DNA of 64,000 bases from Tetrahymena elliotti 4EA (Eukaryota; Ciliophora; Oligohymenophorea; Hymenostomatida; Tetrahymenidae). The notes under the pieces are model-generated. The model did not search any database. It had not been told where the DNA came from and worked only from the letters and a program-made list of their open reading frames with translations. The stretch lies in contig JH720294.1 in assembly GCA_000231825.2 (NCBI GenBank), forward strand, positions 1,391,419-1,455,418, read 5' to 3'. Position 1 is the first letter of the stretch, and every line of letters starts with the position of its first letter. Shown here piece by piece: positions 36,201 to 49,859 of this stretch. The position numbers and the translations under genes are program-made.

Positions 36201-39200
36201 ACATCTTGGTTTGTTTATTTTTATTTTTCATATTTCTTTGTCTAATTTTCAAACTATTCTTACAACTCTTTCAATCTATTTTCTTTGTTTAAATTGAGAA
36301 TTTCCAATTCTTTATTCTAAATTTTAGCATTTTCTAAATTCAACTGAATTTATTCAAAACGAGATTTTAATGACTCATGTTATTCGATTTCTTTTTAAAG
36401 TCTAAGCTATTCTGAACTTAATTTTTCTTCAATAGATCTAATAGTTTCTTTGTTTTTGCCATTTTCTTCAATTAAATTCAAATAAATCTTTCTTTGCTCT
36501 TCCAATTTTTAATTTAAATCATTTGTTTGTTGATTTATTTGCTCTTTTTCTTCTTGCATGCGGAATATTTATTGCTAAAGAGAACTGTTGGAATTTTATA
36601 ATTAATCTGATTTCTTTTTAATTTCAGAAATGTTTTCTGCTTCTGATACCTTTTCTTATTGCTATTATTAAATTTAGCTTAACTTATTTATTTTATCTTT
36701 AAGCTATTCAATAATTTAATTCTAAGAAGAGAATTCATTAACCACTGAGTCATTTAAAGATTTAATCTTCTCACTTGATTAAACCTAAATAATAGATTTC
36801 TCTTATTTTACTTAATCTAATTCTTTTTAAGCCTATTCCAATTTACTCTCAGTATGCTTTAAAGTTTCCTTAATAGTGTTAAGCTATTCTTTAACCTAAC
36901 TCTTCTATTCATCTAAATTATCTTTCTATTAGTTAATATTCTAAACCTTTTGAGAGAGTTCATTTTTTTCATTGATTAATTACTCTATTTATTAAGAAGC
37001 ATTATCATACAATGCCTATAATTTTATCTACTCATTCTTTAAATTAACATTTTCATCTGATTTTGCTTTGATCTCTTCAATCATTTAATTTATTTTTTAT
37101 TTTTTCACTTGAATCTTCTGCAAATCACTTTCAGATTTGTCTTCTAATTGCTTGATTTTCTATTCATTTTTGTTTAAATTATCTTTAATCTCATTCAATT
37201 TATTTTCCAATTGTAATTTTTCATTCTTAAACATTTATTCTGAATTAGCAATTTATTCTTTTAGTGATTCTACTTCACTTGTTTTTTATTTCAATTCAGT
37301 CTGATATTTTATAGTATTCTCATTGACTATTTTACTTTCTTGTTAATTTTAACTAATTTTCTCAATTTAAATCTTTAATTGCTTATTTTCTTCTTCAAAT
37401 TTTTTAATTTAATTTTCTAAATCATGTTTTTTCTCATTCAACATTTATAACTCGTATTTTCTTTATGTTTCTAGCTCTGAAACTTTAATTTTATAATTAT
37501 CAATCTAAGTTTTTAATTCTTCAATATTTTATTTTAACACAGCATTCTTTTCTTCTTCTTCATTTTTGAGAGCACTCTCATTTTTATTTTGAGATGATAA
37601 ATCTGTGATTTATTTTTGCAAGATATTTTTTAAGTCTGCAATTTATTCATCTTTTTAGCTTTCAACTAACTTTTTGACTTCTTTTACCTATTCAATCTAA
37701 CAATTCAATGACTCGCATTTGAAATTTAATTAACTGATTTGAACATCTTTTTCAGAAATTTTTTAGTTCAAAGAAATTATCAATTCATTTTATTCTTTTT
37801 TTTCTTTTTAAATTTCTTCTTCCAAATTATTATTAGCAGCAGAATGCTTACTTTCTAAAAGATTTATTATTTTTTAGTGAAGCTCATTGCATTTTTCTTG
37901 TATTTGATGACTTTGATTTTTAATGCTCTCATCTTTAACTGCTTGTAAGGAATTCTAAATATTAGAGAAATGCTACTAAATCAAATCTTTTAAATTGTTT
38001 TCCTACAATTTCTATAATTTAATTGTCTCCTATATCTCACCTATTTCTTTCTAAGCACTCAATATTTAAGACAATTCTTATGAATTCTATTTCTATGAAC
38101 TAATTAAGCTCTCTTACAAACTTGCTATGTCATTCTATAAAACTTAAACCAATTTTTTATCATATTCTTCAATCAAATTTTTTTCTTATTCTTCTTTCTT
38201 TTTAAGCAAAGCTTCGTAGTCTTACATTTTTTCATTAGCATGAGCTAGTTTGTCCTGCAAAGATTGAATCTATAACTTATAATCACTCTCTACATTGATA
38301 ATTCCTTTCTATATTTCAGATTTAGAAATTCTCTCAAAAGATTATTTCTGTTCCTCAACAGATTTTTAAAATAATTCTTCATATTTATTTAACTATTATT
38401 TCAACAATTCAACTTTGTCATTACTCTAATCTAAAACAGTTTTTTATTAATTAAAATGCAAGTCATTCAAATTTTTAACAGCGACCTCATGAGACTAACG
38501 CAATTCCCTATATTTATTCTATTCTTCTTTAATTTGATTCTCATAAATAACCATGCTCCTCTCATATTTTTCTTGCATTAATTGCATTTATTTTTACAAA
38601 TTTTCTCTGATCTACTCTTCAATATTATCATATTATCTTTTCATCTCTTATTGTTGCTCTGTTTGATTTCTCTCATGCTATTCCATTAACTTCTAATAAG
38701 CATCTTCAAGCTATTTAATTTATTTCTCAGAATCTTCAACTCCATTTCCATCCATTTAATTTAAATGTTCTTTTTATGTTGGTTTTTTCTATTTCTTCTA
38801 TGAAATTTATTTATTTTCCAATTCTTCCAGCTTTAACTTGAATTAATCTTCAAGAGAAGCAACTTTCTAGTTTGTTTATATCAAATTCTAAGCAATTTCT
38901 TGATTCTTGCTTGATTCAATTTGTTTAATTGCTTCAATTTTCTCCTACTCTACTTGTTAAATTTTCTTGTTTAATGTTTCTATTTGATTTTGTTTCTGCT
39001 TTTCTAATTCTAGAATTTATTCTTTCGAATTCTTTTCTTATTCTTGAATTTTCTCTTGCAATTAAGATAATTTTTATTTAATTTTAGCATTTTTCTGCTC
39101 TAAAGAATTTATTAATTCTGTTTATTATTCTATTTTATTTGCTTTTTCTTTCCAGCTATTCATCTCAACAACTATTTAATCTTTATATTTAGCAAAATCT

Positions 39201-42200
39201 TCTGTCAAAAGAATTTGTTTATTATCCTTTTCACAAATTGATATCTTTAATTTATTTATTTCTTCTTCAAAAAACGATTTCTCAGATGCAACTTACTAGA
39301 TATACATCTCAAATAATTATTAAACACTGTTCTTACTTGCATTTTGTTAAGAATACTTTTTTTTCTAGGCTAGTTCGTTCTGCATAAGGCTCTTGAGTAT
39401 GTCTATTTATTATTCCATTAAAGCATATTTTTGCTTCAATTCAACCAACTCTTAATCTTTATCATTATTTTAAGCGAAAGATTAATTTTAATGTAATTAT
39501 TTAAGTTTCTCATTGTCCTCTTTTAGATGAGCAATAATTGCTGCAAATTACTCTTCAAAATACTTCTAAAGAGTTTATTTTTCATCTTTTCTAGTATTTT
39601 ATTCAGTTTCTAAGCTATTTTAAAGTTATTTAATCTATTCATCTTTGAATTAACTTATTTTTTCTGCTTCTTTCATCTTTTAAGATGACTCAAAATATTT
39701 TTCTTTTAAATCATCTATCTTAACCTGATATTCGTCTCTCAATTTATTAATTTAAAGAGATTCTGTTTTGATTTCATTTTAAAATTAAAGCTAAAGATCA
39801 TTTATTTTTTGCTAATACTATTCTTCTTTTTTAATAAAATTACTTTGATTCTTCTCATCAATACTCTTTAAATTATTAAATTAATTCATGAAAATCTCTT
39901 TCTCTTTTTATTCTTGCCCTAACTGCTGCTTTAACAAGTTCATTTCTTCATTCTTCAACTCTAGCTTTTATTTAATTTCTTCAAAACTCTCAGACTTTGT
40001 ATTCAGATTTTCAATTTTGCTTTAAAGAGTCTTGATTGTTGCAATCAAATTTGAAATCATTTCTTTCTATTCTGAAATTCTCTCATTCTTTTCCTAAAGA
40101 ACTTAATTCAATGCTTCTAATTCTTTCTTATTAGAATTATCACTTTTAGATATTTAATTTTAATAATCAGTTCTAACTATTTCCATTTAATCTTTCTAAT
40201 TCTGGCACTGTGCATGTTCTCTTTTAACAATTTCTTTTTCTAAATTAATATCTTGACTTAATTTTTATATTTCATCATATTTTTGCTTAATTTATTTGAT
40301 TTCATCTTCTTATTTTTAGCATTAAGCTTAGAAATACACAATTAACTAATTCTTATCTTCCTTTTTCTTATCAAATTGAGCTATTATATCCTTTAACTAC
40401 TATTGCTAATCAGTCAGATTTAATAAATGCTTCTCCAACTACTCTTATTATTCTTTTATTAATGTGCTTCTTAAACTTAATTAATTCTACAACTCCTCTT
40501 AGCCTTCTTTCTAAATATTAAGCTACTTCATCAAATTCTAATACTCCTAGAAATCTTACAAATATTTAGAGTATTTCTCTTTATAATCTTACTATTATTT
40601 CAAAATCTCTTCTGTCATTTTGCTTTGCTTTTCTTCAAATTGCACTTTTTCCTCTTAGAATCTGAGCTTTTCTTATTCTAACAAGCCTTAATCAATTTTA
40701 AGTTGTTCATTAAGAGAATTGATCAATATTTATTTTTCAGATAATTCAATCTAAGTTGATTTGATATTTTCTTATGCTTCAACAATATTCTTTATTTGAT
40801 CATAATCTGCATATTTCTTTTTGAGTGCTTCTTCAACTTTCATTTCAATGATATTCTCTTTCACTTAAATATAAAATGTGCTTTCATCATCATCAATATT
40901 ATTTTCACTATTATTCTATGCATCCTATTATATACTCTATTGTTATTACTACATTTCTTATTATTGTTATTGTTATTGCTGTTATTATTACATCTTTTTC
41001 TTTTCTAAAATATTTCTGTCATTTAAGTCACAGATTAATTTCAAGCTCTTTTGAAGCTAAACCATCAATGCATTAATTTAGACTTGTTACTATTAAGAAG
41101 CAGCAACTAAATCAGTGTATTGAGACATTTATTCAGTGTTTTCTTTGCAATTGTTATTTTCAAATTAATTGTTGTTGATTAGATTCTAGTGATAAGGACA
41201 GTTTTACATCATCATAACTATTTCATGATCTTCATTAGAAAGACCATTTTTACCTCCACTTGATCCAGCTTGGGGTTAGTCCATATCACTCTCATTTTCT
41301 TATTGATTCTAGCCATATTTTTTAGAAGAATTTTCTTCGTTTTCTGTATAGTTATTTTAATTTAATTAATTATTGTTGAATTCATCATCAAAACATTTAA
41401 TGTTAAGATTGTGTTGATTTCCATTTTCAATTAAGTTTTCTTCTTCCTCCTTGAATGTATTATTATTCAAGTGATAAACACTATTATACTAATTAGAATT
41501 AGTCAAAAATGATGCATTCATTATTTAATTGTTGTTATTATTATTGGCATTACTATTTCCTATATTACTGTTTGGCTAAGTACTGTTGTTGATGTTAAAA
41601 TTAGGATGCAAAAATCCATTCAAGTTCTATTACTAATTAGAAGCAATATAATTATTATAATTGCTCATTTAGTCATACTAGAAGTTCTATTAGGATTGAT
41701 TAGATGGCTTTTAGCTATGATTTTGCAATCTAGCCTGAGAAGGTAAAACAGGTGAAGGATTAACAAATATTGTGTGAGGAACTATGCTGTTCATATGATT
41801 ATGAGTATGATTAATCATGCTTTTGTCTCCCTTGAAACAGTTGCATTTATGAGGAGAATTTAAAGCAAAGGATCTTTCAGTGTTCAAAAAATTTGTCATA
41901 GTTACAGGATTGACAGCACTTGCAGTTGTATTACTTAATATCTAATTAGTATTATAAGATATTTATTTTATCTATTAAATTGAATTGTTTAATTCCTGCA
42001 AATATTTTTAAACCCCTGCTCCACTTAATGTTTCTGATTGATTTTCATGATTTTATTACAAAATGCTGCTCAAAGAATTGCTTTGTTACTATTGAACAAT
42101 CAAATCTTATTGAACTCTCTTAATGATTTGATTTTTTATTTCAAAATAATCAATATCATCTTTGTCCTTTAAATCGATTTCGGGAGTGATTTACCTGACC

Positions 42201-45200
42201 ATTTGAATGAATTGTTTTTCTTTTTCTTTTAATTAAGTAATTTTTTACTCTAACTTAGACTTAAAGAGTTCAACTCTTTATTCATGTTCTTTCATTTGAT
42301 CATAATCATGCATTCTTTCTGTAACTAATTAATTATTCTTTTTTTCTAATTCAGCGAGCTAAGACTTCAAGCTAACAATTTCATCTTCAAGATCTCTTCT
42401 TCTAACTCTTCTTTGACTGACTTCTAAATTATTAACATCACTTTCATCTTCATCTTCAATTTAAGGCTAAGTAGGATTCTTGTCCAAACTGCTACAAGAG
42501 TATTGATAATCACTGCTTTTATTGACATTAATATTCATCAATTATCCATTGGCAACTCCACTTGTATTCTACAAGAAAGAGCTCTGCATATTAATATTCT
42601 ACTAAGGCATGCCTTAATTAAGCAAAGAATTAGTTATCAACAATGGCGAATAAGATCTTATACTATCTCTATTCCCAGGAATATTATAATTATTATTTAA
42701 TTATGCATTCAGCGGTGGTAATTAAGATTGAATATTACTATTCTAAATATTATTTCTCCCTTTATTGTAAATCTAAGCAATAGTGCGCTTGATCGATTCA
42801 TATCTATCAAGAATTTCCTTCTAATGAACATTAATAATAATTTCACTTAAAAGAGAAGAAATGCTATGAGCAATATTTTCCTCTAATTAACAATAATCTT
42901 AGAAAAGCCTTAAAATAAAATCATCGTACTTGTTCAAAACAATACTAAATTATTAAATATTCTCATTGTGCAGTTACTTAGCTAAGTCTTTTTCTGAATC
43001 AAACATACCAACAATTCCAAGTAGTTAATCAATTTAATTCTTTAGATTATCCACTTCTTCCTAACATTAAATCAAGTCTTCTTCCTTTTTGTGATACTCC
43101 ATTTGCAACTCCTTAATAGTAATAATTTCTTTCTTTTCATATCTATTTAATAACAAACATGTTTGATCTCTCTCAATTATAACCTTTTCTAATCTGTCCT
43201 TCAATTCAGTGAGCTTCTACATTTATTTCTTATATTCATTAGATATTTTCTAATTCTCTTCTCTTAATTTAACACAATTCTATTATAACTCATTTAATTA
43301 TTACTAAAGAACTTCATGCTTATCTTTAAACTAATGCAATTTTCTAAACAACTCTTCTAAAATATTTGCATACTTCTACCTCAATTCCTAAACTGACTTA
43401 TTATCTCTCAATATTTCATCAAATATCTTTTCCATATCACAAATCTGCTGATATTCCATTTCACCCAGCATTTATTTCAAATAATTTTGTCTTATCTAGA
43501 AAGCTTTTTGCTAAACTCCCACCAATTATCCTTTACCCTACCAGTTCAAATTTTTCAATAAACCTTAATCAGCAAACGCTTGCATAATTTCTTGATCTTC
43601 CTCATCACCTAAACCCTCAGTATCTAAATTCAATCTTTTATTTATAATAATAGGTTCTTTGCTATTAAAAATACTATTTGGTTATTTCTCATTAGCAACC
43701 ACCGCAATAGGTGAAATATCTCCCTCATCATTATTAGATTATATTTAATTATTATTAATAATATTCTAATTATTCGTATTAATTATAGTACCAGAAGCAA
43801 GTCTACTTATGCTATTACTATTTGTATTAGTATTATATCCAATCATATTTTCTTAGAAATTCATCTAATATTAATTGTAAAAATAAGATTATCTATATTA
43901 AAATTACTATTATAACAATTTATCATTCTTTTAACTCAGCTCTTATTTTAATTGGAATATTAACTAATCTTTTTCTTACATTTATTAATCACATTCCTTT
44001 TTATAATTCATAAAAGCAAAATGCAATTTTTCAAAATCTCTTTCAAATTCATTAATTTTTTCATTACATTATGAATGAATATCGTTAGCCTCATTTCTAT
44101 ATTAATCCTAAGCAATAGTAATCTTATCAAGCTCCTTCTTCATATCTCTAAGTTTTTCTTCTTCTTTACTTCTGTCTATCTTAAGCTACTTAGCATAATT
44201 TTAAATACTATTCTAAGGCTACTAAAAACTACTTTATTAAATCTATGGTTATTCATTTTATTTTGTTCCATGATAAGTCCTAGCAGAGTTAGGTCTTCCT
44301 CCATTGCTTTGCTTCTCAGCACTATTATTAATTACAATAGTAAGCTGATTACATTTAATCTCATCCTTACTATTAGAATCAGAAGTCTTTATATTACCTA
44401 ATTTCTTTCTTAATGAAGAAAAATCTTCATGCAAATTTAAACCAGCACCAATTCTATCATCTGCTTCATTTTTAGTAAAATCAAAATCCTAATAAGACTC
44501 ACTATTTGTTATACTGTTATTATTGCTCTATTTATTATTCTGTTGAAATAAATTATTGAAATTTATTATTGAGTTCTTTGCATTATTTTTTTTAGTTGGT
44601 GTTGTGATTCCACTTTCTCCAGCACTGCTTGGTGGACCACTTTTCTTTCCATTTAAATTCAAATTTTGAATTAAGTTTAAATTCTTTCCAAGAGAAACCT
44701 TATTCAATATGGAATCAATAATCTCTGGATCTCTTATAACTGCTTTTATACTTGAATTTTAATTGCTTCTTGATGTGTTTATCATAGGGCTTTATTACTT
44801 AATACCTTTCTAAGAATTTGTTGATGAAGTGCTATTTTTACGTGATGCAATATTTGTATTTCGTTGCTTGCTATTCTTTAATTAATCAAATATATTGAAG
44901 CTATTCTTTAGCTTTTCATGTTCCTCTTTCGATAAAAAAAATTATTTCTCCTTCTAAACAGATTTCTCTTCATTTATAATCTCCTTTTTCTAATCATTCT
45001 TTCCTGAATTCAAAGGAGGCTTTTTACCTGTGCTGATTTAAGGCTGACTTAGAATATCAGACTTTTGTGATGAATGTATATTTGAACTATCATTTTCATG
45101 ATCATGGTTTTTAGCTTATTCATTATTATTGAATTAAGAAATATTAATATTCACATGAGATTCCTCTTTTTTCTTTACAGCATCTCCTCCTCCTCCTCCG

Positions 45201-45346
45201 CCATCATTAAAATCATTTATATATTCACTAAAATTTTTCTCTCTGTTTGATGTACTATCTTCTTCATTATGAAAACTAGATCCCTACTAACTAGATAACT
45301 ATTTTTCTATATTTTCCTGGTGAGAAGACTTCTCTTCATTATCCAT
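33245..45346 (-). CDS. giant coiled-coil protein, 4033 residues, intronless
   Basis: One frame from ATG (45346) to TGA (33245-33247): 12102 nt, exactly 4034 codons, without an intron. I translated the first 5.4 kb and the last 0.5 kb in full and checked the same frame at about 35.0, 36.0 and 38.0 kb. Residues 1-500 are disordered, Asn/Ser/Lys-rich (a five-Gly run near residue 60). About 500-1000 has coiled-coil segments. About 1000-1450 mixes coiled coil with Asn-rich linker, an HKCNCFKGD-type Cys/His patch and a poly-Gln run. The remainder to about residue 3850 is almost continuous heptad-type helix rich in Glu, Lys, Gln, Leu and Ile. The last 150 residues look folded: GLQTIDILDGFLIMYQNLV, HNTYNFNSIIATFKGL, FEIISCDAIIESFSGDFL. 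No motor or enzyme domain is seen. A structural role (basal body, cortex or trafficking tether) is inference. Confidence 0.9.
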
Positions 45347-47335
45347 CTCGCTATATAAATTGCTTGATTCAGCTCAAAATAAATAAATTTAATTGTTTTG
45401 TTTTGTCCGTTATCCTTTGACTCCTTTTTTGCAGTGGCAAATCTTTGCAGTTTGCAGAATAAATAAATAAGTATATAAATTATAAATATTTATAAATCTA
45501 TATTCAGTGATCTGTAAGAAACTATTATTTTTAATATTAATTTATGTTGTTCCTTTGTTTGTTTGCTTGTTTCTTATTATTATTAATTAATTTATATATG
45601 TATGTATGTACTTGCTAATTTATTTCTATGCTTTCTTACTGATAATTCATTTTCCAAACAAACAAACAAACAAACAAACAATCGCTTATTAATTATGGGA
45701 ATATTTATAAGGCAAATAGATATTTACTAATTAAAAGACAATTGATAGATTTTTTGTATGAATTTTCTTAAAGTAATCAAATGATTTGCTGTTTGCTTTC
45801 TTGTAAAATTAATAAATCACAATGATAGATTGATGTATGGATGAATGGATGGATGAATCAATCAATTGGCTGATGAATAAATTAACAAATAAATTTATTA
45901 AAAAATTAGTTTCGAATAAATTAAAAAATTCTTTTTGCAAAATCAAAATTAAAAAGTAAAAAGAGAGGGAAGAAACTCTACTCTCTCTATCTTTTTGTCT
46001 GCAAATTTTAAATTTTGATTTCTTCTTACTTAGTATTCAACTGAAAAATAAAAATTTATATCACCTAATAAAGCAAAATTAAATCATTCTTTTTTATTTC
46101 AACACTCCCTCCAAATCTCAGATCTATCCTTTTTCAAACTACTTTCTCTGTACTTTTATTTCTATCTCAATCTTTTGCAATATTTTCTATCTTACACACA
46201 TTTCTAATTTAAACCAAAATTCTTGATCGAATTATCTGATTGAGTATTGTTTGTTTATTTATACGTTAAATCTTTATGTTTTTTACCATGAAATTCAGAT
46301 TAATAAGATATATAAAAATTAATATTATAATTTACCTATTTTTCTATAAATTTAATAGAAATCAAAAGAGTATTTTATTTTATAACTTAAATTCCAATTA
46401 AAATTTATTGAAAAGCAAATTCAATTACAAATCAACAAAAATTGATTTCCATGCAGTGTGATTTATTTGTACTTTTCATCAAAAATATTCTTTTAGTTAC
46501 TGAATAAAAATTAAGTTGTTCAATTTTATTTATAGCTTATCAATCATCTAAACAAAATTCTTTTATTTTATAAAAAGTAAGAATTTTCATTTAATTTTTA
46601 ATAGAAGATCAATAAAAATAAACAAAATCAAATAAATTAAATGGTATGCAGGCAGGCAGGCTCAAAAGAAAATTGATTTTCAATTCTCTCCTTTTTAAAT
46701 AACAATAAATTCTCCTCATTTATCTAAATCTCCATTTTAAAGTAGAGCAAAAGCTACTCCAAACAGCATTTTCAATAAAAACGAATAATACTGATAATAA
46801 ATATTTTAGTCAAACTATGGGTGGGTATATTATTATTAAAGTTGGTTGATTTCATAAATTTATTTTTAACTTAAAAAATATAAATAATCATTTAATTTTC
46901 TAAGAAACTAAAAACTACAATAAACAAACAAATTATTATGAATATCATCATATATATTTCAAATGTTTTTAAAACCAAAAAAATCAACAGCTTCATAATA
47001 CATATAAATATTTTAAAGACAGTGTTTAAATTAAAGATTTGCTTTCACTATTTTAATGTGACAAATTCTTCAAATTTATGAATGATTAATATAACTAGAA
47101 AAATAAATTATTTTTTTCAAAAAAATTGTTGATTTTGATTTTAATTAATTTTTATTCAAACTGGCATGAAAAAAAAGTTAGAATTAGGATGAAAAGAGCT
47201 ATTGATTTATTTAGTAATAAATTAATGATATTTAAACATAGAATATTCTTTGGTTGCTGGTTGATAGATATTATAAAATATCAAAATTTGATAATATCTT
47301 CTATAAATTAATCAAAAAAGATACGAAATATTAAA
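45347..47335. other. intergenic stretch between divergent genes
   Basis: Upstream region of the giant gene (-) and the thioredoxin-TPR gene (+). It contains several simple-sequence tracts: TTTG/CTTG at 45550-45572, TATG at 45597-45611, a long (CAAA)n at 45655-45681, GGAT/GAAT at 45840-45860 and GCAG at 46645-46660. A 61-codon frame at 47126-47311 stays open under the ciliate code into the next gene's first exon but has no recognisable content. Confidence 0.55.
45655..45681. repeat. (CAAA)n microsatellite
   Basis: About six CAAA units, about 310 nt upstream of the giant gene start. It lies roughly 85 nt from an inverted, shorter (TTTG)n-type tract at 45550-45572, so the two could pair. Confidence 0.85.
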
Positions 47336-48959
47336 ATGAGAAAAGGTTTATAATTATTTAGCAATACTTTTTAGAAGGCTTCTATTTTTAGAAGAAATAG
47401 CAAGCTTATTTAGGGAATTTCTAGTGTATCCATTAATCATTTGCCCGTAATTTCTTTTTATTGAGTTTTGCTTTGAATTTCATATTTATTTATTCTTAAT
47501 ATCTGTTTTAATTTAGAAATTCTAATTCAGTCAACGCGATGGCAAATACTCACAAGAAACTTTGGATAAATTAAAGAAATAAGCTTAATAATTTTATGAA
47601 ACTGAAGTAAAAAGCTAGGACACTGCAGTAAATTAAAATTAGGATTAAAATCAAAATTTTTGAGAGCTTTTTAAACAAATTTATAGGTTTATGATATGAA
47701 AAAATAAGATGAATGGTAAACAGTTGTTTTGGACTCTCCTATCCCTGTAGTTTTAGATTGTTATGCTGAGTATCTATCATTTTTTTAGTAGAGAATATAT
47801 TCATTTCTTTTTTATATTTTCTAAATAAAAGCTGGTGCTAACCTTGCCAAAAATTAACACCTTTACTTGAATAATAGGCAGCTAAATCTCAAGGAAAATG
47901 GAAATTAGTTAAGCTTAATATTGATAAATTTCCTTAATTAGCAACTGCTTTATAAATTTAATCTGTACCAACTGTTTATTTGATTTCAAATAAGAACGCT
48001 ATTGATGGATTTTCTGGTGCTCTTGATGAAACAGAATTAAATGCTTTCTTTGAAACTGTCAAGTAAGTTGCTGGTCTTGCACCTTAAGAAGATGATGTTA
48101 AAGATAAGTTAGCTTTGGCTACTACTTTTATAGAAAACGATGCTAAATTAAATGAAGCTAAGGCTATCATTTAATCTGTAAAAATATATACAAATAATTA
48201 TAAATTCAACAAATTTTAACTTATTTAAACAGCTCCTTGAAAACGAAATATATAAAAACAAATATGGTGGCAGACTTATCAGTTAATTAAGTGTTATTGC
48301 AGCTAAAGAAGGAAATAAGCAAGATGCTTTGAAGTATTTAAATGAAATTCGTACTAAATACTCAGAAGAAGCAAAGGATGAAGAAGTAAATAAAATTTTT
48401 ACTCTTTTTAACATTAAATTTAACATTTACAGTTTGCAAATAATTTTTTATTAAATCAAAATTCATTTTATAAATTATTTTGAACACTATTTCCATATAA
48501 AAACTGATTATTAATTTAAATTTTTATTGAATTGATGGAATATATAAAAATATTTATTAACTAAAAATAGATTTAATCAATCATGAAGAAAACTGAAGAA
48601 ATTTTAGAAGCTTTGAAAAAGAAATTATCAGAAGACCCCGAAATAGATAGATTGAAAGAATTAATTGAAAAGAACCCTAAAAATCCTCAACTCATCTTTG
48701 ACTTAGCTGAATATTAAGTGAAGAAGAACCTCCACGAAGATGCTATTGACAACTTATTTTTGGTAAAGAATAAATCCATTTGTAAGATAAATAAATTTCT
48801 CATTTTATCTAAATTATTATTAAATAGATTATCTAAATTGATAGAAATTGGGAAAACAAAAAAGCTAACAAGTTGCTTATTGATATATTTACTTAATTAG
48901 GTGCTGCTCACACTTTAACAATCTAAGGAAGAAAGAGACTTCAAAAGCTCCTCTACTGA
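47336..48959 (+). CDS. thioredoxin-TPR protein, CnoX/YbbN type, mitochondrial
   Basis: Seven exons (47336-47425, 47517-47627, 47687-47769, 47832-48177, 48233-48385, 48571-48762, 48828-48959) encode 368 residues; every phase agrees. The N-terminus is basic and Ser/Phe-rich (MRKGLQLFSNTFQKASIFRR), a likely mitochondrial presequence. The thioredoxin domain has VVLDCYADWCQPCQKLTPLL with the redox pair CQPC, KLNIDKFPQLATALQIQSVP with the cis-Pro, and GALDETELNAFF. TPR-like helices follow (EEILEALKKKL, NPQLIFDLAEYQV, EDAIDNLFL). The end, LLIDIFTQLGAAHTL and RKRLQKLLY, matches the C-terminus of bacterial YbbN/CnoX very closely. CnoX holds unfolded, oxidised proteins for DnaK and GroEL; a mitochondrial version of that role is the natural inference. 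The active-site Gln is encoded by TAA. Confidence 0.9.
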
Positions 48960-49859
48960 ATAAATAAAAAATAGAAAATTTAATATTTAATTATATTTGT
49001 TTTAAATTTCCTGAAATATTAAAAAAAACTAATAGATATTTATTTTTTATCTCTTTTTTTGAAATTATTTTGTCTTTATACCATTCAATCAATTATCAAA
49101 TTATATAGTCAAATTAATTCAGCTCTGATTGCATAATTGTATAGATTTCCAACAAATTAAGAATAAAGAAATACTAACATGATTTAAAGTAAAATATAAA
49201 TGTATTAAGAGTCCTGCAGCATATAATAAACAAAATATCTAAAACAAATATTTTAAAAACATTAATATAAATAAATAGATCAAAGTAATAAAGCATATAA
49301 ATTAAATAAATGTAGTTTTTTATGGAGGTATATAGATAGATAATACTGTTTTAAGAACAATTCTTTCAGATTAAAAAAATTTAATTCAAAATGATTATTT
49401 TCATAAAATACAATTTATTTTATAATTGTAATAAAGGTAGTTTGATTTAATGGAAGTATTTTGGTAGTTAATTAGTATAAATTAAAACCTCTTTAAAGGA
49501 ATTAAAATAAAAATCAAATAATATTTTTAATAAATTATCCTTTATTCGAAGTTAGCTGATGAATAAATAAATACATTATTTACTTTTTGTTGAATTCATA
49601 TCAAAAATTGATAATAATGATGGAAATATTGAACAATTGATCTAGAAAAGAACAGTTAAATATTTAGTAAATAATAAATCAAAAGATTCTGATTGAATTA
49701 TATTTATTCAGTTTTAGTAGAGGAATCAATATTATTGATATTTATTAATTTAATTATTTCAAAGAAATAAAACAGATTTTGAGAATGCTTATTTTTTAGA
49801 AACTAAGAAAACCAATTTAAACACACTAGCAAAAGTTATTAACTCCTTTTAAACTTTTA
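48960..49859. other. A+T-rich intergenic stretch
   Basis: Between two plus-strand genes. It contains an ATAG/AGAT tract near 49331-49345. I see no gene in it. Confidence 0.6.

Noticed and set aside
40796..41076. Leu/Ile-rich plus-strand ORFs resembling membrane peptides
   Set aside because: They are antisense to the poly-Gln/Asn tract of the giant gene and only look hydrophobic because of its codons.
33245..45346. Viral A-type inclusion protein-like label for the giant coiled-coil gene
   Set aside because: Such matches come from coiled-coil composition alone; no viral domain is visible.
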